From CAZJQD01 sp964548165 [NCBI: uncultured bacterium] (GTDB taxonomy: Bacteria; UBA8481), in NCBI GenBank assembly GCA_964548165.1, contig CAZJQD010000006.1, positions 37,258 to 101,257 of the forward strand: DNA of 64,000 nucleotides, given 5' to 3'. The position numbers and the translations under genes are program-made. A model generated the notes under the pieces. It saw only the letters and a program-made list of their open reading frames with translations. It was not told where the DNA came from and ran no database searches. Shown one piece after another: positions 1-8,174 of the stretch. Numbering within the stretch: position 1 is the stretch's first letter; every line of letters begins with the position of its first letter.

Positions 1-1191
1 AAGCCGAGGGCCGCATCGGAGCTGGCAGCGTTGCGGCGCGAGAACAAGCGGCTGAAGAAGACGCTCGAGTACAAGCAGCACAACATCTCGCTCCTCAACC
101 TCATCAACACCAACATGCGCGCGACCCTCAAGGCGCGCGAGACCTACTACATCATCCTGACCGCGGTCACCGCCGAGCCCGGACTCGGGCTCAACCGCGC
201 CATGCTCTTCGTGAAGGAAAAGGAGACCGGGAAGATCCGCGGAGCGCTCGCCATCAGCCCGGTGGATCGGCGCCACATGAAGACCTTCTACGAGGAGGTT
301 GCCGCAAAGAAGTTCGACTTCGGGTTCTACATCGAGCAGTTCTACAACCAGAACTTCGAGATCAACGATCCCCTCACCCGGATCATCTCCGGGATCGAGT
401 TCGACGCGTCAACGCGGAACATCGTTACCAGCGCTCTGTCGAGCGGACGGGTTCGCGTGGTTGCCAGGCCTGACCGACGGGATTTCAAGGGAATGGCCGC
501 GCTCTTTCCGCGGATGAAGCGGGAATTCGTGGTGGCTCCCGTGGTGACGAAGGATGATCAGATCGGGGTCATCGTCGCGGACAACCACTTCACGGCGCGC
601 AAGATCTCCAGGGAGGCCCTGCTCTCTCTCCAGACGCTCTGCGAATTTGCCGGTTCCCTGATCCTCATATCGCGCAAGTACGAGGAAGCCGCGGAGTTGA
701 GCGTCGTGGACGAGTTGACCGGGCTCTTCAACTTTCGCTATGCCGAGCGCCGCATCCGCGAGGAGATCGTCAGGGCAAAGCGCTACGAGCGCGAGTTCTC
801 GCTCATCCTCCTCGACATCGACTTCTTCAAGAATTTCAACGACCGCAACGGGCACCTGACCGGGAACAAGGCGCTCAAGGACCTCGCGGAGATCATCCGT
901 TCTTCGGTGCGATCCGTCGACGTCGCCGCGCGCTATGGCGGAGAGGAATTCGTCGTGATCCTGCCCGAGACCGGCAGGAACGGTGCCCGGATCACGGGCG
1001 AGAAACTGCTCAAGCACGTCCGCGCACACGCCTTCCTCGGCGGGGATAACCAGCCAGGAGGAGCGTTGACCGTTTCCGGGGGCCTCGCCGTGTACCCGCG
1101 GGACGGCGGAAGCTATGATGAGCTCGTCAAGCAGGCGGACCAGCTTCTCTATGTCGCCAAGGCCAACGGCAAGAACCAGATCCGCTCCTGA
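1..1191 (+). CDS. GAF-GGDEF diguanylate cyclase, 5' end outside window
   Basis: Cytoplasmic signalling protein predicted to make cyclic di-GMP from GTP. The frame is open to the window edge, so the N-terminus is missing; a TTG at 31 is available but the sequence before it continues the same charged coiled coil. Order: coiled coil (about residues 5-40), GAF-type sensor region (about 45-225), then a GGDEF domain. The active-site motif GGEEF is intact (codons 313-317 counted from base 1) and an RSVD inhibitory-site motif lies exactly five residues upstream, so product feedback is expected. No membrane segment is visible in the part seen. The family call is firm; the input signal is unknown. Confidence 0.93.
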   Translation, partial: KPRAASELAALRRENKRLKKTLEYKQHNISLLNLINTNMRATLKARETYYIILTAVTAEPGLGLNRAMLFVKEKETGKIRGALAISPVDRRHMKTFYEEVAAKKFDFGFYIEQFYNQNFEINDPLTRIISGIEFDASTRNIVTSALSSGRVRVVARPDRRDFKGMAALFPRMKREFVVAPVVTKDDQIGVIVADNHFTARKISREALLSLQTLCEFAGSLILISRKYEEAAELSVVDELTGLFNFRYAERRIREEIVRAKRYEREFSLILLDIDFFKNFNDRNGHLTGNKALKDLAEIIRSSVRSVDVAARYGGEEFVVILPETGRNGARITGEKLLKHVRAHAFLGGDNQPGGALTVSGGLAVYPRDGGSYDELVKQADQLLYVAKANGKNQIRS

Positions 1192-1240
1192 GCTCGGTCT
1201 CCATGACAAGAGGCGCCTGTTGCCGCCTGCCCCATTAAGC

Positions 1241-1246
1241 TATGCT
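1241..1246 (+). promoter_or_regulatory. Candidate -10 box of a leaderless transcript
   Basis: TATGCT ends 6 nt before the epimerase ATG at 1253, so transcription would start at or next to the start codon. A weak TTGCCG at 1220-1225 could serve as -35 with a short 15-bp spacer. Confidence 0.45.
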
Positions 1247-1252
1247 GGCGCC

Positions 1253-2170
1253 ATGTCCACGCGCCCACGAGTCGCCGTTCTCGGCGGCCTCGGCTTCATC
1301 GGCAGTCACCTCGCGAGACGCCTGGTTCGCGACGGCTGCGAGGTCGTTGTCTTCGACAAGCTTTATGCCACGCGCGATCTGGTGGCTGATCTCCTGACCG
1401 GGATCACGCTCGTCGAGGGGGACCTTGTCCGTACCGACAGTCTCCTTGACGCGATCCGCGACTGCTCGATCGTGTACAACCTCATCCACACCACCGTGCC
1501 GGTCACGTCAATGCAGGATCCCGGGTATGACATCGTCACGAACGTGGCCGGGGGCGTCCGGTGGATGGAGCGACTCCCGGAGACGCAGGTCAAGACGCTC
1601 GTCTACGTCTCCTCGGGGGGAACCGTCTACGGGCCGCCGCGGTTCCTTCCGGTCTCCGAGGATCACCCGACGGAGCCCCGGTCGTCCTACGGCATCACGA
1701 AGCTGATGCTCGAGAAGTACACCGCGCTCTTCGCCGAACGCGCCGGCATCACCTGGCGTATCGCCCGCCCGTCCAACGCCTACGGCCCGGGCCAGCGCAC
1801 GACTTCGAGCCAGGGCCTCATCGGTATCGCCCTCGAGAGGGTGTTGCAGGGGGAGCCGGTCGATGTCTGGGGCGACGGCGAGGTGCGACGCGACTACGTC
1901 CATGTCGACGATCTTGTCGCAGCCCTGGCCACGCTCGGCGCCTACCGCGGCCCCGAGACGGTCTTCAACGTGGGGACGGGAACGGCAACCTCGGTGAACG
2001 AGATCCTGGAACTCATCGGCGCCGCAACCGGCCGCGAGGTAAAGCGCCGCACGCTTCCCGCTCACGCTCACGACGTCCCCGTCAACGTCCTCGATATCTC
2101 CCGCATCACCCGCGAAACCGGTTGGAGACCCGCCGTGACCGGTGTCAGGCTTACACATTTACACAATTAG
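1253..2170 (+). CDS. NAD-dependent nucleotide-sugar epimerase/dehydratase, 3' end replaced by insertion
   Basis: Extended short-chain dehydrogenase family (UDP-glucose 4-epimerase-like), 305 aa, acting on nucleotide sugars. The N-terminal Rossmann motif GGLGFIG, the YVSSGGTVYG segment and the catalytic YGITK (YxxxK) are present. The ATG at 1253 is chosen because homology begins there and a TATGCT box ends 6 nt before it; longer in-frame starts lie inside the preceding gene. After the family motif GWRP the reading frame runs into an inverted-repeat element at 2141, so the last eight residues are element-encoded and the usual C-terminal helix is missing. The catalytic core is whole, so the protein may still fold, but activity is uncertain. 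Confidence 0.85.
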   Translation: MSTRPRVAVLGGLGFIGSHLARRLVRDGCEVVVFDKLYATRDLVADLLTGITLVEGDLVRTDSLLDAIRDCSIVYNLIHTTVPVTSMQDPGYDIVTNVAGGVRWMERLPETQVKTLVYVSSGGTVYGPPRFLPVSEDHPTEPRSSYGITKLMLEKYTALFAERAGITWRIARPSNAYGPGQRTTSSQGLIGIALERVLQGEPVDVWGDGEVRRDYVHVDDLVAALATLGAYRGPETVFNVGTGTATSVNEILELIGAATGREVKRRTLPAHAHDVPVNVLDISRITRETGWRPAVTGVRLTHLHN

Positions 2171-2259
2171 ATTTGCAACGTGTATCTCCTCTAGTTCCCA
2201 CCTATAGCGATGGCTATGACCAAAGGCACCTGAAAGGGTAAATGTGTAAGCCTGGCACC
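2141..2259. mobile_element. MITE-like inverted-repeat element, 119 bp
   Basis: The ends are 21-bp inverted repeats (2141-2161 and 2239-2259) differing at one position; the shared terminal motif is GGTGYCAGGCTTACACATTT. The interior has no plausible ORF and contains a small hairpin (ATAGC-GATG-GCTAT). No target-site duplication is obvious. It replaces the 3' end of the upstream epimerase gene, which supports mobility. No transposase lies in the window, so it would have to be moved in trans. Confidence 0.6.
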
Positions 2260-2274
2260 TCTTCAGCAACCGCT

Positions 2275-2913
2275 TTAGATCGTATTCATCCCCTCTGGGC
2301 GGGGAGGAAGATGGGCGGTTTCATTCCAGGAGGAGGCGCGCCAGGCGCCGCGATCATGGACCAGCCTTGATAGCGAGCCGTTGACGGTCGGCATCTGCCA
2401 GATGCGGACGCAATCGAGGCCCAGGAGATGCGTGAGCGTGATCGAGAGGACGCCACCGTGCGTGACGATGGCCGCACGTCTCACCCCCATCGCCTCGCCG
2501 GCTATCCTAAGACGTTCCAGGCCGGACAGGACACGGGCGAGCACGGCGCCGACGGGCTCAATTCCCGGGTGCGCGGGTCGGCGGCCGTCATAGCGCCACT
2601 GCCAGATCCCCCGCGGGTCCTCCTCCTCGACCTCGCGCATGATGCGCCCCTCCCACGGTCCCAGCTTCATCTCCCGAAAGCACGCGCTCGCCTCCACTTC
2701 CAGTCCCAGGCGACGCCCAATCACCGCGGCCGTCTCCGACGCCCGGCGCAGGTCCGAGGAGTACAGGCGTGAAATACTTTGTGACGCAAGGTATTCGGCC
2801 ACGGCGGCGGCCTCGGCGCGGCCCCGATCGGTCAGGCCCGACCCGCTCCACCCCTGGATGCGCTTCTGCGCGTTGTCGGCAGACTCGCCGTGGCGAACCA
2901 GGAGGACTTCCAC
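2275..2913 (-). CDS. Histidine phosphatase family protein (phosphoglycerate-mutase-like)
   Basis: Cytoplasmic phosphatase or mutase of 212 aa. The catalytic RHGES motif sits at residues 7-11 and the second histidine is in VTHGG; the conserved YSSDLRRASETA segment is also present. The GTG at 2913 is chosen because the RHG motif must be near the N-terminus and this start lies four bases after the stop of the upstream cupin gene. It is the last gene of a minus-strand operon (PHP-TPR, RmlD-like, RmlC-like, this). The substrate cannot be told; nucleotide-sugar neighbours allow a sugar-phosphate role but that is inference. Confidence 0.9.
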   Translation of the reverse strand: MEVLLVRHGESADNAQKRIQGWSGSGLTDRGRAEAAAVAEYLASQSISRLYSSDLRRASETAAVIGRRLGLEVEASACFREMKLGPWEGRIMREVEEEDPRGIWQWRYDGRRPAHPGIEPVGAVLARVLSGLERLRIAGEAMGVRRAAIVTHGGVLSITLTHLLGLDCVRIWQMPTVNGSLSRLVHDRGAWRASSWNETAHLPPRPEGMNTI

Positions 2914-2917
2914 GCGA

Positions 2918-3376
2918 TCAGGTGATCGCCGGCCCCTTGAGCCAGTCGTAACCGATCGCGGGATCATCGTGGGAGATGCGTCCCTCGTCAGCGGGCGTGT
3001 AGACCTGCGACGTGATGTAGAAGAGCGTGGCGGGACCGGCCACGCACTTGCAACCGTGGGCAACCCCGGGAGGAATTCTCAGGACAATGGGTTCCTGGTG
3101 GTCACCCATCAGGAACTCCTGCAAGAGACCATGCGTGGGGGAGTCCGGGCGTTGATCGCAGAGAACGGCCTTGATGACGCCGCCGGAAACATACCACCAA
3201 TCCGTCTGGCTCCGGTGAATGTGCCAGGCCTTGATGACGCCGGGGTGCATGAGCGAGAGGCTCCACTGTCCGAACCCGGGCTGGAAGAAGGGATCGGTCA
3301 CCCGGATGAGCTCGCGGAAGTAGCCGCGTTCGTCGGTGTTGGTCACCAGCTTTTTGACGACGACATCGTGGATCAT
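2918..3376 (-). CDS. RmlC-like cupin (dTDP-4-dehydrorhamnose 3,5-epimerase family)
   Basis: A 152-aa single cupin related to RmlC, shorter than the usual roughly 180 aa. The conserved core includes ERGYFRELIR, then GVIKAWHIHRSQTDWWYV, where the histidines match the RmlC substrate pocket, and IPPGVAHG. The ATG at 3376 begins with the family's MIHDVVVKKL-type start. The gene begins 7 bp after the RmlD-like stop and is almost contiguous with the phosphatase gene. Such shortened homologues in polysaccharide loci may be epimerases or isomerases on other deoxysugars; exact activity is open. Confidence 0.86.
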   Translation of the reverse strand: MIHDVVVKKLVTNTDERGYFRELIRVTDPFFQPGFGQWSLSLMHPGVIKAWHIHRSQTDWWYVSGGVIKAVLCDQRPDSPTHGLLQEFLMGDHQEPIVLRIPPGVAHGCKCVAGPATLFYITSQVYTPADEGRISHDDPAIGYDWLKGPAIT

Positions 3377-3383
3377 GCCCCGA

Positions 3384-4127
3384 TTATGGCTCCTCGCCGC
3401 CGCCAGTCGCCAGCCAATTCCGCCAGCGGGTGAGATCCAGCGTCGAATCCCTCGGGATGGGTTCTCCCAGCGCGGCGAGCGTGGTCTCGGCGACATCCGG
3501 CCGAGAGAGGCGCGCATACTCCAGCGTCGTGCGCGGCGGATCTCCCACGTTGATGACGCCGATCAGCGAGGAACGGGCCAGCCGCAGGATGCGCCCGGCG
3601 GCGTCGGTGACGGCCTGGCGCGAGGTCAACTTGTCCGCAGCCGCCGCCGCGTACTCGTAGGGAACAGGACCGAACGACGTGCGGATGATGAGATGGTCCG
3701 GCACCAGCCGCACCGCGCACTCTCCTCCCAGCTTGGTCCAGGCGTAGGCGTTCAGCGGCAAAAGCGGTTCCTCTTCTGCATGAGGACCGGGCGTGTCGGC
3801 GTAGACGTAATCGCTCGAGACAAAGACCATCCGCAGCCCCCGCTCCAGGCAGGCCGCGGCCACATTGGCCGTGCCCTGGATATTGACACGAAGAGCGCGC
3901 GCCGGATCCCGGCGGATCTCCGTGTTGCGGGTGAAGGCCGCCGCATGAAGGACGACGGACGGCCGGACGCGATCCAGCGCAGCCTCAACGCTCGCGGCAA
4001 TCGCCACATCCATCTCCGCACGCGGGGGCGCCGTGAGCGACGGATCGAGTGTCCTAAGAACCGACCCGAGAAGCCCGCTGCCACCGGTCAAGAGCACGCG
4101 AGCGACGGTGCGCGCCTCGCCCGTCAT
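3384..4127 (-). CDS. RmlD-like dTDP-4-dehydrorhamnose reductase family protein
   Basis: NAD(P)-dependent short-chain reductase of 247 aa. The N-terminal LLTGGSGLLG motif, the VSSDYVYAD strand and the catalytic YAWTK (YxxxK) are all present, typical of RmlD/RfbD-type reductases that finish dTDP-L-rhamnose synthesis. Its ATG overlaps the stop of the upstream PHP-TPR gene in an ATGA, so translation is probably coupled. With the adjacent RmlC-like cupin it looks like a deoxysugar pair, but no RmlA is next to it and the RmlB-type gene is nearly 60 kb away. The sequence is shorter than E. coli RmlD (about 300 aa), mainly at the C-terminus. Confidence 0.88.
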   Translation of the reverse strand: MTGEARTVARVLLTGGSGLLGSVLRTLDPSLTAPPRAEMDVAIAASVEAALDRVRPSVVLHAAAFTRNTEIRRDPARALRVNIQGTANVAAACLERGLRMVFVSSDYVYADTPGPHAEEEPLLPLNAYAWTKLGGECAVRLVPDHLIIRTSFGPVPYEYAAAAADKLTSRQAVTDAAGRILRLARSSLIGVINVGDPPRTTLEYARLSRPDVAETTLAALGEPIPRDSTLDLTRWRNWLATGGGEEP

Positions 4128-5917
4128 GCGGGAGGCAAGGCCTTCATGATCCGCTCCAGAGCCCGCTGGGCCGTCGCCTGACGGGAGAAGTCGGGGTATT
4201 CCTGCACGAGCTTCAGAAGGGATTCCTTCGCCGCCTCCAGGTCGCCACGGCGCTCCTCCACGAGGCCGAGCCCGAGGAGCGAACCCGGGATCGTCTTCTC
4301 CGCCAGCGAACTCCGAAAGGTGGCCGCCGCGGCCTCGTCGTCATGGAGCTGGTAGTGACACCATCCCAGGTAGGATTCCAGGTGCGGCAACCGCTCGAAC
4401 TGCGGGTCCGCCTCGAGAATCGACAGGAACTGCGTGCGCGCCTGGTGATACTCGCTGGTGTAGTAATCGATGAGCGCGAGCTGGTAGCGGGCATTGAGAA
4501 AGCCGGGCCTCAACTGGATGGCGCGAAGACACCGGGCCCGGGCAACGTCGTGCCGACGGCGACGATACTCGGCGAGCGCTTCCCGGTAGGCATTCATGGC
4601 CTCGGCCAGATCGACCAGGTCCGGGTGCTCGGCGACAGGCTCGATCCGGGCGCCCACCGCGAGGCAGTCGGCCTCGTCCCACATGGTGAAGAGGATCTCT
4701 TCACTGCGCCGGAGCGGAATCCGGGAGGAGAGAGACTCGAGGACGACCACGCGGGCAAGATCGGCCATCGGAGCCCCGGGCAGGTTTTCAATGCGCCGCG
4801 CCACGTCCCAGACCTCCGGGTAGGTGGTCGAGACCGCGGCCGGGGTCATCTTCGAGAGCGCTCGGACTTCGCCCGGAGGCAGGTTCTGCACGCTCGCGGC
4901 CTTCTCCAGGGCGAGCGCGCGGCCAATCGGGGCTCGCACTCCCAGGAAAGCGCGATTCGGCCCGAGGAGAGCGGCGCCCGATCGCGACGCCGGGTCCGCT
5001 TCGGGGGAAACCACCTCGATGGGCGAGACCATCGCCGGCGCCGCGGCGGCGCGAACGTCGGCCGGCGTCGGCCCCGCGAGAATCTCGTCGGCCGTCAGCG
5101 AGATCCGTTCGGCGATCGCGAGCGTCGTGTCGCAGAGCGCCTCGGAAAACCCGAGCGCCCGCATCTCGCTCGGCGGCTTGATGTGATACTCGTGCCAGGG
5201 AAGAGCAAAATCCGTGGGGCGGCCGAACCGGGTCTTGATGAGCGTGTCGTGGAGCACCCAGTCGCGCTGGTCCAGGTAGTGACAATCATTGGTCAGGACG
5301 ACGGAACGGCCGTAGCGGGCGCCCAGGTCGAGGATGCCCTTCGTCGCCACTTCCTCCTCGGGCATGCCATGAGCGAAGACCTCGAGGTAGTAGCGATCGC
5401 CGAACAGCTCGCTGAATCGACCGCAGAAGCGATCCGCGGTCGCGGGGTCGCCATTCTTGAACGACCACGCCACGGGCCCCGCCAGGCACCCGGAAAGACA
5501 GATCAATCCCTCGGCGTGAGCCTCCAGGAGCTTCCAGTCGACGAGTCCCATCTTCTGCATCAGGCAGTTGTCCCGCCAGGACGCGGTCACAAGTCGAATC
5601 AGGTTGGCATATCCCCGCGCATCGGCGGCCAGGATCGTGAGGTGGTGGCGAAAGTTCACCCGCCCCTTGATGTTGGCCTCGGCGTCCTCGACGAAGTAAG
5701 CCTCGACGCCCACCAGCGGCCGGATTCCACGATCGGCGGCGGCCCGGGCGAACGGCCGGAGCATGGCGAGCTCGCCGTGATCGGTCAGGGCGAAGGCGGG
5801 CATCTCGAGCTCGGCGACCTTGTCGAGCGCACGGAGCATCGGAAGCGCCGAGTCCGAGTAGGATCCCTCCATGTGATTGTGCAGATGTACGAAATTCCGT
5901 TCGCGCGGGATCGCCAT
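4124..5917 (-). CDS. DnaE-type PHP domain fused to TPR repeats
   Basis: A 597-aa protein of unusual architecture. Residues 1 to about 275 match the PHP domain at the N-terminus of DNA polymerase III alpha: HLHNH metal motif, ALTDHGEL, PLVGVEAY, GLICLSGCLAG, and LTNDCHYL near the end. The polymerase palm, thumb and fingers that follow in DnaE are absent. A variable linker (about 275-400) leads to TPR-like repeats at about 420-595. The PHP metal ligands look intact, so a phosphoesterase activity is possible. The ATG at 5917 starts the homology directly and has TAGACT 7 nt upstream. It heads the operon with RmlD-like, RmlC-like and phosphatase genes. Function is not known. Confidence 0.85.
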   Translation of the reverse strand: MAIPRERNFVHLHNHMEGSYSDSALPMLRALDKVAELEMPAFALTDHGELAMLRPFARAAADRGIRPLVGVEAYFVEDAEANIKGRVNFRHHLTILAADARGYANLIRLVTASWRDNCLMQKMGLVDWKLLEAHAEGLICLSGCLAGPVAWSFKNGDPATADRFCGRFSELFGDRYYLEVFAHGMPEEEVATKGILDLGARYGRSVVLTNDCHYLDQRDWVLHDTLIKTRFGRPTDFALPWHEYHIKPPSEMRALGFSEALCDTTLAIAERISLTADEILAGPTPADVRAAAAPAMVSPIEVVSPEADPASRSGAALLGPNRAFLGVRAPIGRALALEKAASVQNLPPGEVRALSKMTPAAVSTTYPEVWDVARRIENLPGAPMADLARVVVLESLSSRIPLRRSEEILFTMWDEADCLAVGARIEPVAEHPDLVDLAEAMNAYREALAEYRRRRHDVARARCLRAIQLRPGFLNARYQLALIDYYTSEYHQARTQFLSILEADPQFERLPHLESYLGWCHYQLHDDEAAAATFRSSLAEKTIPGSLLGLGLVEERRGDLEAAKESLLKLVQEYPDFSRQATAQRALERIMKALPPA

Positions 5918-5924
5918 TCCCGCC

Positions 5925-5930
5925 AGTCTA
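5925..5930 (-). promoter_or_regulatory. Candidate -10 box before the PHP-TPR gene
   Basis: On the minus strand TAGACT ends 7 nt before the ATG at 5917, the same leaderless spacing seen at other operon heads here. No convincing -35 is visible because a polypyrimidine tract lies just upstream. Confidence 0.45.
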
Positions 5931-5935
5931 TCACT

Positions 5936-6068
5936 CCCCTCGAGCCCCCGACCACGCCCAACATCCCGCCCTTCTTCCCGCTTCCATGCTCCCTCCTCCC
6001 TCATCCTTCCTCTCTCTCCTGTCTTGCGCTTCTCGCTCTTCCCCCCTCCTTCTTCCCCCCTCCGTCCG
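5936..6068. repeat. Polypyrimidine low-complexity tract
   Basis: The plus strand is almost entirely C and T (runs such as CTCCCTCCTCCCTCATCC) between two divergent genes. It cannot be a normal promoter core. A similar tract lies in the divergent spacer at 55495-55580. Confidence 0.7.
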
Positions 6069-6106
6069 CCGCCGTCTTGGTGTATCGTGGTGTAGGCAAA
6101 TGCCCG

Positions 6107-6925
6107 GTGAATACGTCTCCCGATAACGAACTCCTGGCGCGGATCTATCCCGTCCTGGTGCGGCCTCAGATCGCGGCCAACATCGGCGCCGCGGTACGCG
6201 CCGCCAAGGCCATGGGCCTCGGCCCCGTCATGCTCGTGCGCCCTCACGCCGATCCCACGACCGACGATGCCATCTCGCTGGCCGCCGGAGCGCGCGCCGC
6301 CCTCGAGACGGTCACGAGCGTTGCCTCGACAAAGGACGCCGTGAAGGGAGCGGTGCGCGTCATCGGCTTCTCGGCCCGCCGCCGCGAGCACCGGTCGCCC
6401 CCCGTCTGGCTCCACGAGGCGGTCACCGAGGCCTTGAAGGCAGCAGGCGAAGGACCGGTCGCCCTGCTCTTTGGAACGGAGCGAACGGGCCTCGAGAACG
6501 AGGAACTGGACCAGGCCCAGGTCATCGCCCGCATCCCGACGGGTCCCGATTTCACCTCGATCAATCTCGCGCAGAGCGTCATGATTGCCGCGTACGAGCT
6601 CCGCAAGCAGGCGGGCTCGCGGATGGAGTCCTACGGCTACACGCCGGCTTCGACCGAGATGGTCTCGCACGCCATCGACGCCCTGGTGGAGGCCCTCGAT
6701 CGGCGCGCCTTCTTCATCTCCTCCAAGCGCACGCTCGCCATCCGCCGGCTCCGGGACATGTTCGGCCGCGCCGCTCCGCTGGAGAACGAGATCCACATGC
6801 TCCGCGGCATGTTCCGCTCCCTCGACACCGATCCCGTCGTGGCCGAGGAAACCGCGGACCCCGATTCGCCACCTCCTGTCCGCGAAGATCGCGCCCAGCG
6901 TCGCGCGCGGCGCAAGTCTTCTTAG
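6107..6925 (+). CDS. trmJ: TrmJ-like tRNA (cytidine/uridine-2'-O-)-methyltransferase
   Basis: SpoU/SPOUT-class RNA methyltransferase of 272 aa that would 2'-O-methylate position 32 of tRNAs using SAM. The three SPOUT motifs are present: RPQIAANIGAAVRAAKAMG, LLFGTERTGLENEEL and IPTGPDFTSINLAQSV. A C-terminal helical region with LRDMFGRAAPLENEI and MLRGMF matches the TrmJ extension rather than TrmL or TrmH. GTG at 6107 is the only sensible start near the homology; in-frame TTG and GTG codons at 6077-6082 are less likely. It is divergent from the PHP-TPR gene. The C-terminus ends in a basic tail (RRARRKSS). Confidence 0.92.
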   Translation: MNTSPDNELLARIYPVLVRPQIAANIGAAVRAAKAMGLGPVMLVRPHADPTTDDAISLAAGARAALETVTSVASTKDAVKGAVRVIGFSARRREHRSPPVWLHEAVTEALKAAGEGPVALLFGTERTGLENEELDQAQVIARIPTGPDFTSINLAQSVMIAAYELRKQAGSRMESYGYTPASTEMVSHAIDALVEALDRRAFFISSKRTLAIRRLRDMFGRAAPLENEIHMLRGMFRSLDTDPVVAEETADPDSPPPVREDRAQRRARRKSS

Positions 6926-6929
6926 GCGC

Positions 6930-6935
6930 TATACT
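6930..6935 (+). promoter_or_regulatory. Candidate -10 box of a leaderless transcript
   Basis: TATACT ends 6 nt before the ATG at 6942. It lies only 4 nt after the trmJ stop, so the flavoprotein could be transcribed separately as a leaderless mRNA. No clear -35. Confidence 0.5.
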
Positions 6936-6941
6936 TTCGGT

Positions 6942-8174
6942 ATGGGCTCCACCGACGATCATCGGCTCCCGGCCTCCACCGACCTCCTCATCGTCGGCGC
7001 AGGGCCCGCGGGCGCGGTCGCCGCGACGGTCGGAGCGCGCGCCGGGCTCGCGGTCTGCCTCGTCGATGCCGCGTCGTTCCCCAGGGATAAAGCGTGCGGC
7101 GAGGGGATCATGCCCGGGGGCGTCGAGCTCCTCGAACGGTTCGGCCTAGGCGATGCGCTCCTGGACGCCGACGCGCGAGCTTTTGATGCGATTCGCTTTC
7201 ACTTCGCCGGGAAACCCTCGATCGTCCTGCCCATGGATGGCGGGATCGGACGTCGGGGACGGGCGGTCGCGCGGGTGCGGCTCGATGCGGCGCTTCTCGA
7301 TCGAGCAAAGCAAGCCGGCGCCACGGTCGTGACGGGCGCGAGGCTCGAGGACCTGGTGCCCACGGGCGATCACGTCACGGCGCTCTTCACAGAGGGGGAC
7401 AAGCCGCGGGAGATGCGGGCCCGCTTCGTCGTCGTCGCGACGGGACAGCCCTCGCGGCGTTCCTCCCTCGCACGACGCTTCGGGCTCACCGGACATATTC
7501 CCGACGATGGCCCGCCGGATCGGGTCGATGTCTTCGTTCGGCCCGGGCTAGAGGTTTACTCCTCGAGCGTCGGCGCGGACGAGCGCGTCGTCGCCCTCCT
7601 GGTCGATGCGCGTCGCGCGCACGTCCTGCCCTCCCATCCCCGGCAACGCTTTGCCGATCTCCTCGCGGATCCCACGCTTCCGGCCTGGCTTCGCATTCCC
7701 CCGACCCGCATCCTTGGCGCGCCCATCCACGCCGATCCCCTTCTTCGGCCCCTTCCCTACCATGATGCAACGGGGAGAATTCTCCGAGCCGGCAACGCCC
7801 TGGTCCCGACCGACCCCGTCGCCGCGCAGGGCATGACGATCGCTCTGCGCAGCGGGGGGGAAGCGGCGGGGTTCATCGCGCGCGGGATTGCCGCGGAGGA
7901 AGGTCCGCTCGCCGTTGCCCGGCGCTATCGCGCGGCTGTCGCACCCTGGATCAACCGTTCGCGGCTCATCGCGCGCTCCCTGCGCGAGGCCGTCGAGATC
8001 CCCTCGTTCGGATACTGGATCCTCGGCCGCATCGCGGCCCAGGGCGCATCGAGCGCGCTCGTCAACGACGCGGCGGCCGCCTCGCTACCAGGTTCCCCCG
8101 CTCGCACCCTGGGTGCCGTCGCCCTGACCGCCCTGTCTCTCCGACGACCGGCTACGGGCACACGACTGCCGTGA
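6942..8174 (+). CDS. FAD-dependent oxidoreductase, geranylgeranyl reductase family
   Basis: A 410-aa flavoprotein. The N-terminal FAD motif VGAGPAGAVAAT (GxGxxG) is followed by FPRDKACGEGIMPGG, which is typical of geranylgeranyl-reductase-type enzymes, and a second FAD segment RAGNALVPTDPVAAQGM. Members reduce or oxidise isoprenoid, polyketide or halogenated substrates. Starts at ATG 6942 with TATACT just upstream; its stop overlaps the GTG of the sensor kinase gene (GTGA). In other bacteria such flavoproteins often accompany type III polyketide synthases, and one lies about 3 kb downstream, so a shared pathway is a reasonable guess but not shown. Confidence 0.88.
   Translation: MGSTDDHRLPASTDLLIVGAGPAGAVAATVGARAGLAVCLVDAASFPRDKACGEGIMPGGVELLERFGLGDALLDADARAFDAIRFHFAGKPSIVLPMDGGIGRRGRAVARVRLDAALLDRAKQAGATVVTGARLEDLVPTGDHVTALFTEGDKPREMRARFVVVATGQPSRRSSLARRFGLTGHIPDDGPPDRVDVFVRPGLEVYSSSVGADERVVALLVDARRAHVLPSHPRQRFADLLADPTLPAWLRIPPTRILGAPIHADPLLRPLPYHDATGRILRAGNALVPTDPVAAQGMTIALRSGGEAAGFIARGIAAEEGPLAVARRYRAAVAPWINRSRLIARSLREAVEIPSFGYWILGRIAAQGASSALVNDAAAASLPGSPARTLGAVALTALSLRRPATGTRLP

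Noticed and set aside
2240-2275. Sigma54 -24/-12 promoter (TGGCAC) near the inverted-repeat end
   Set aside because: The TTGCW -12 element is missing at the required spacing; other TGGCAC sites in the window also fail.
4343-6106. Long plus-strand open frame running through the PHP-TPR gene into trmJ
   Set aside because: It is antisense to a well-supported gene, lacks any family signal before the SPOUT motifs, and trmJ homology begins only after 6107.
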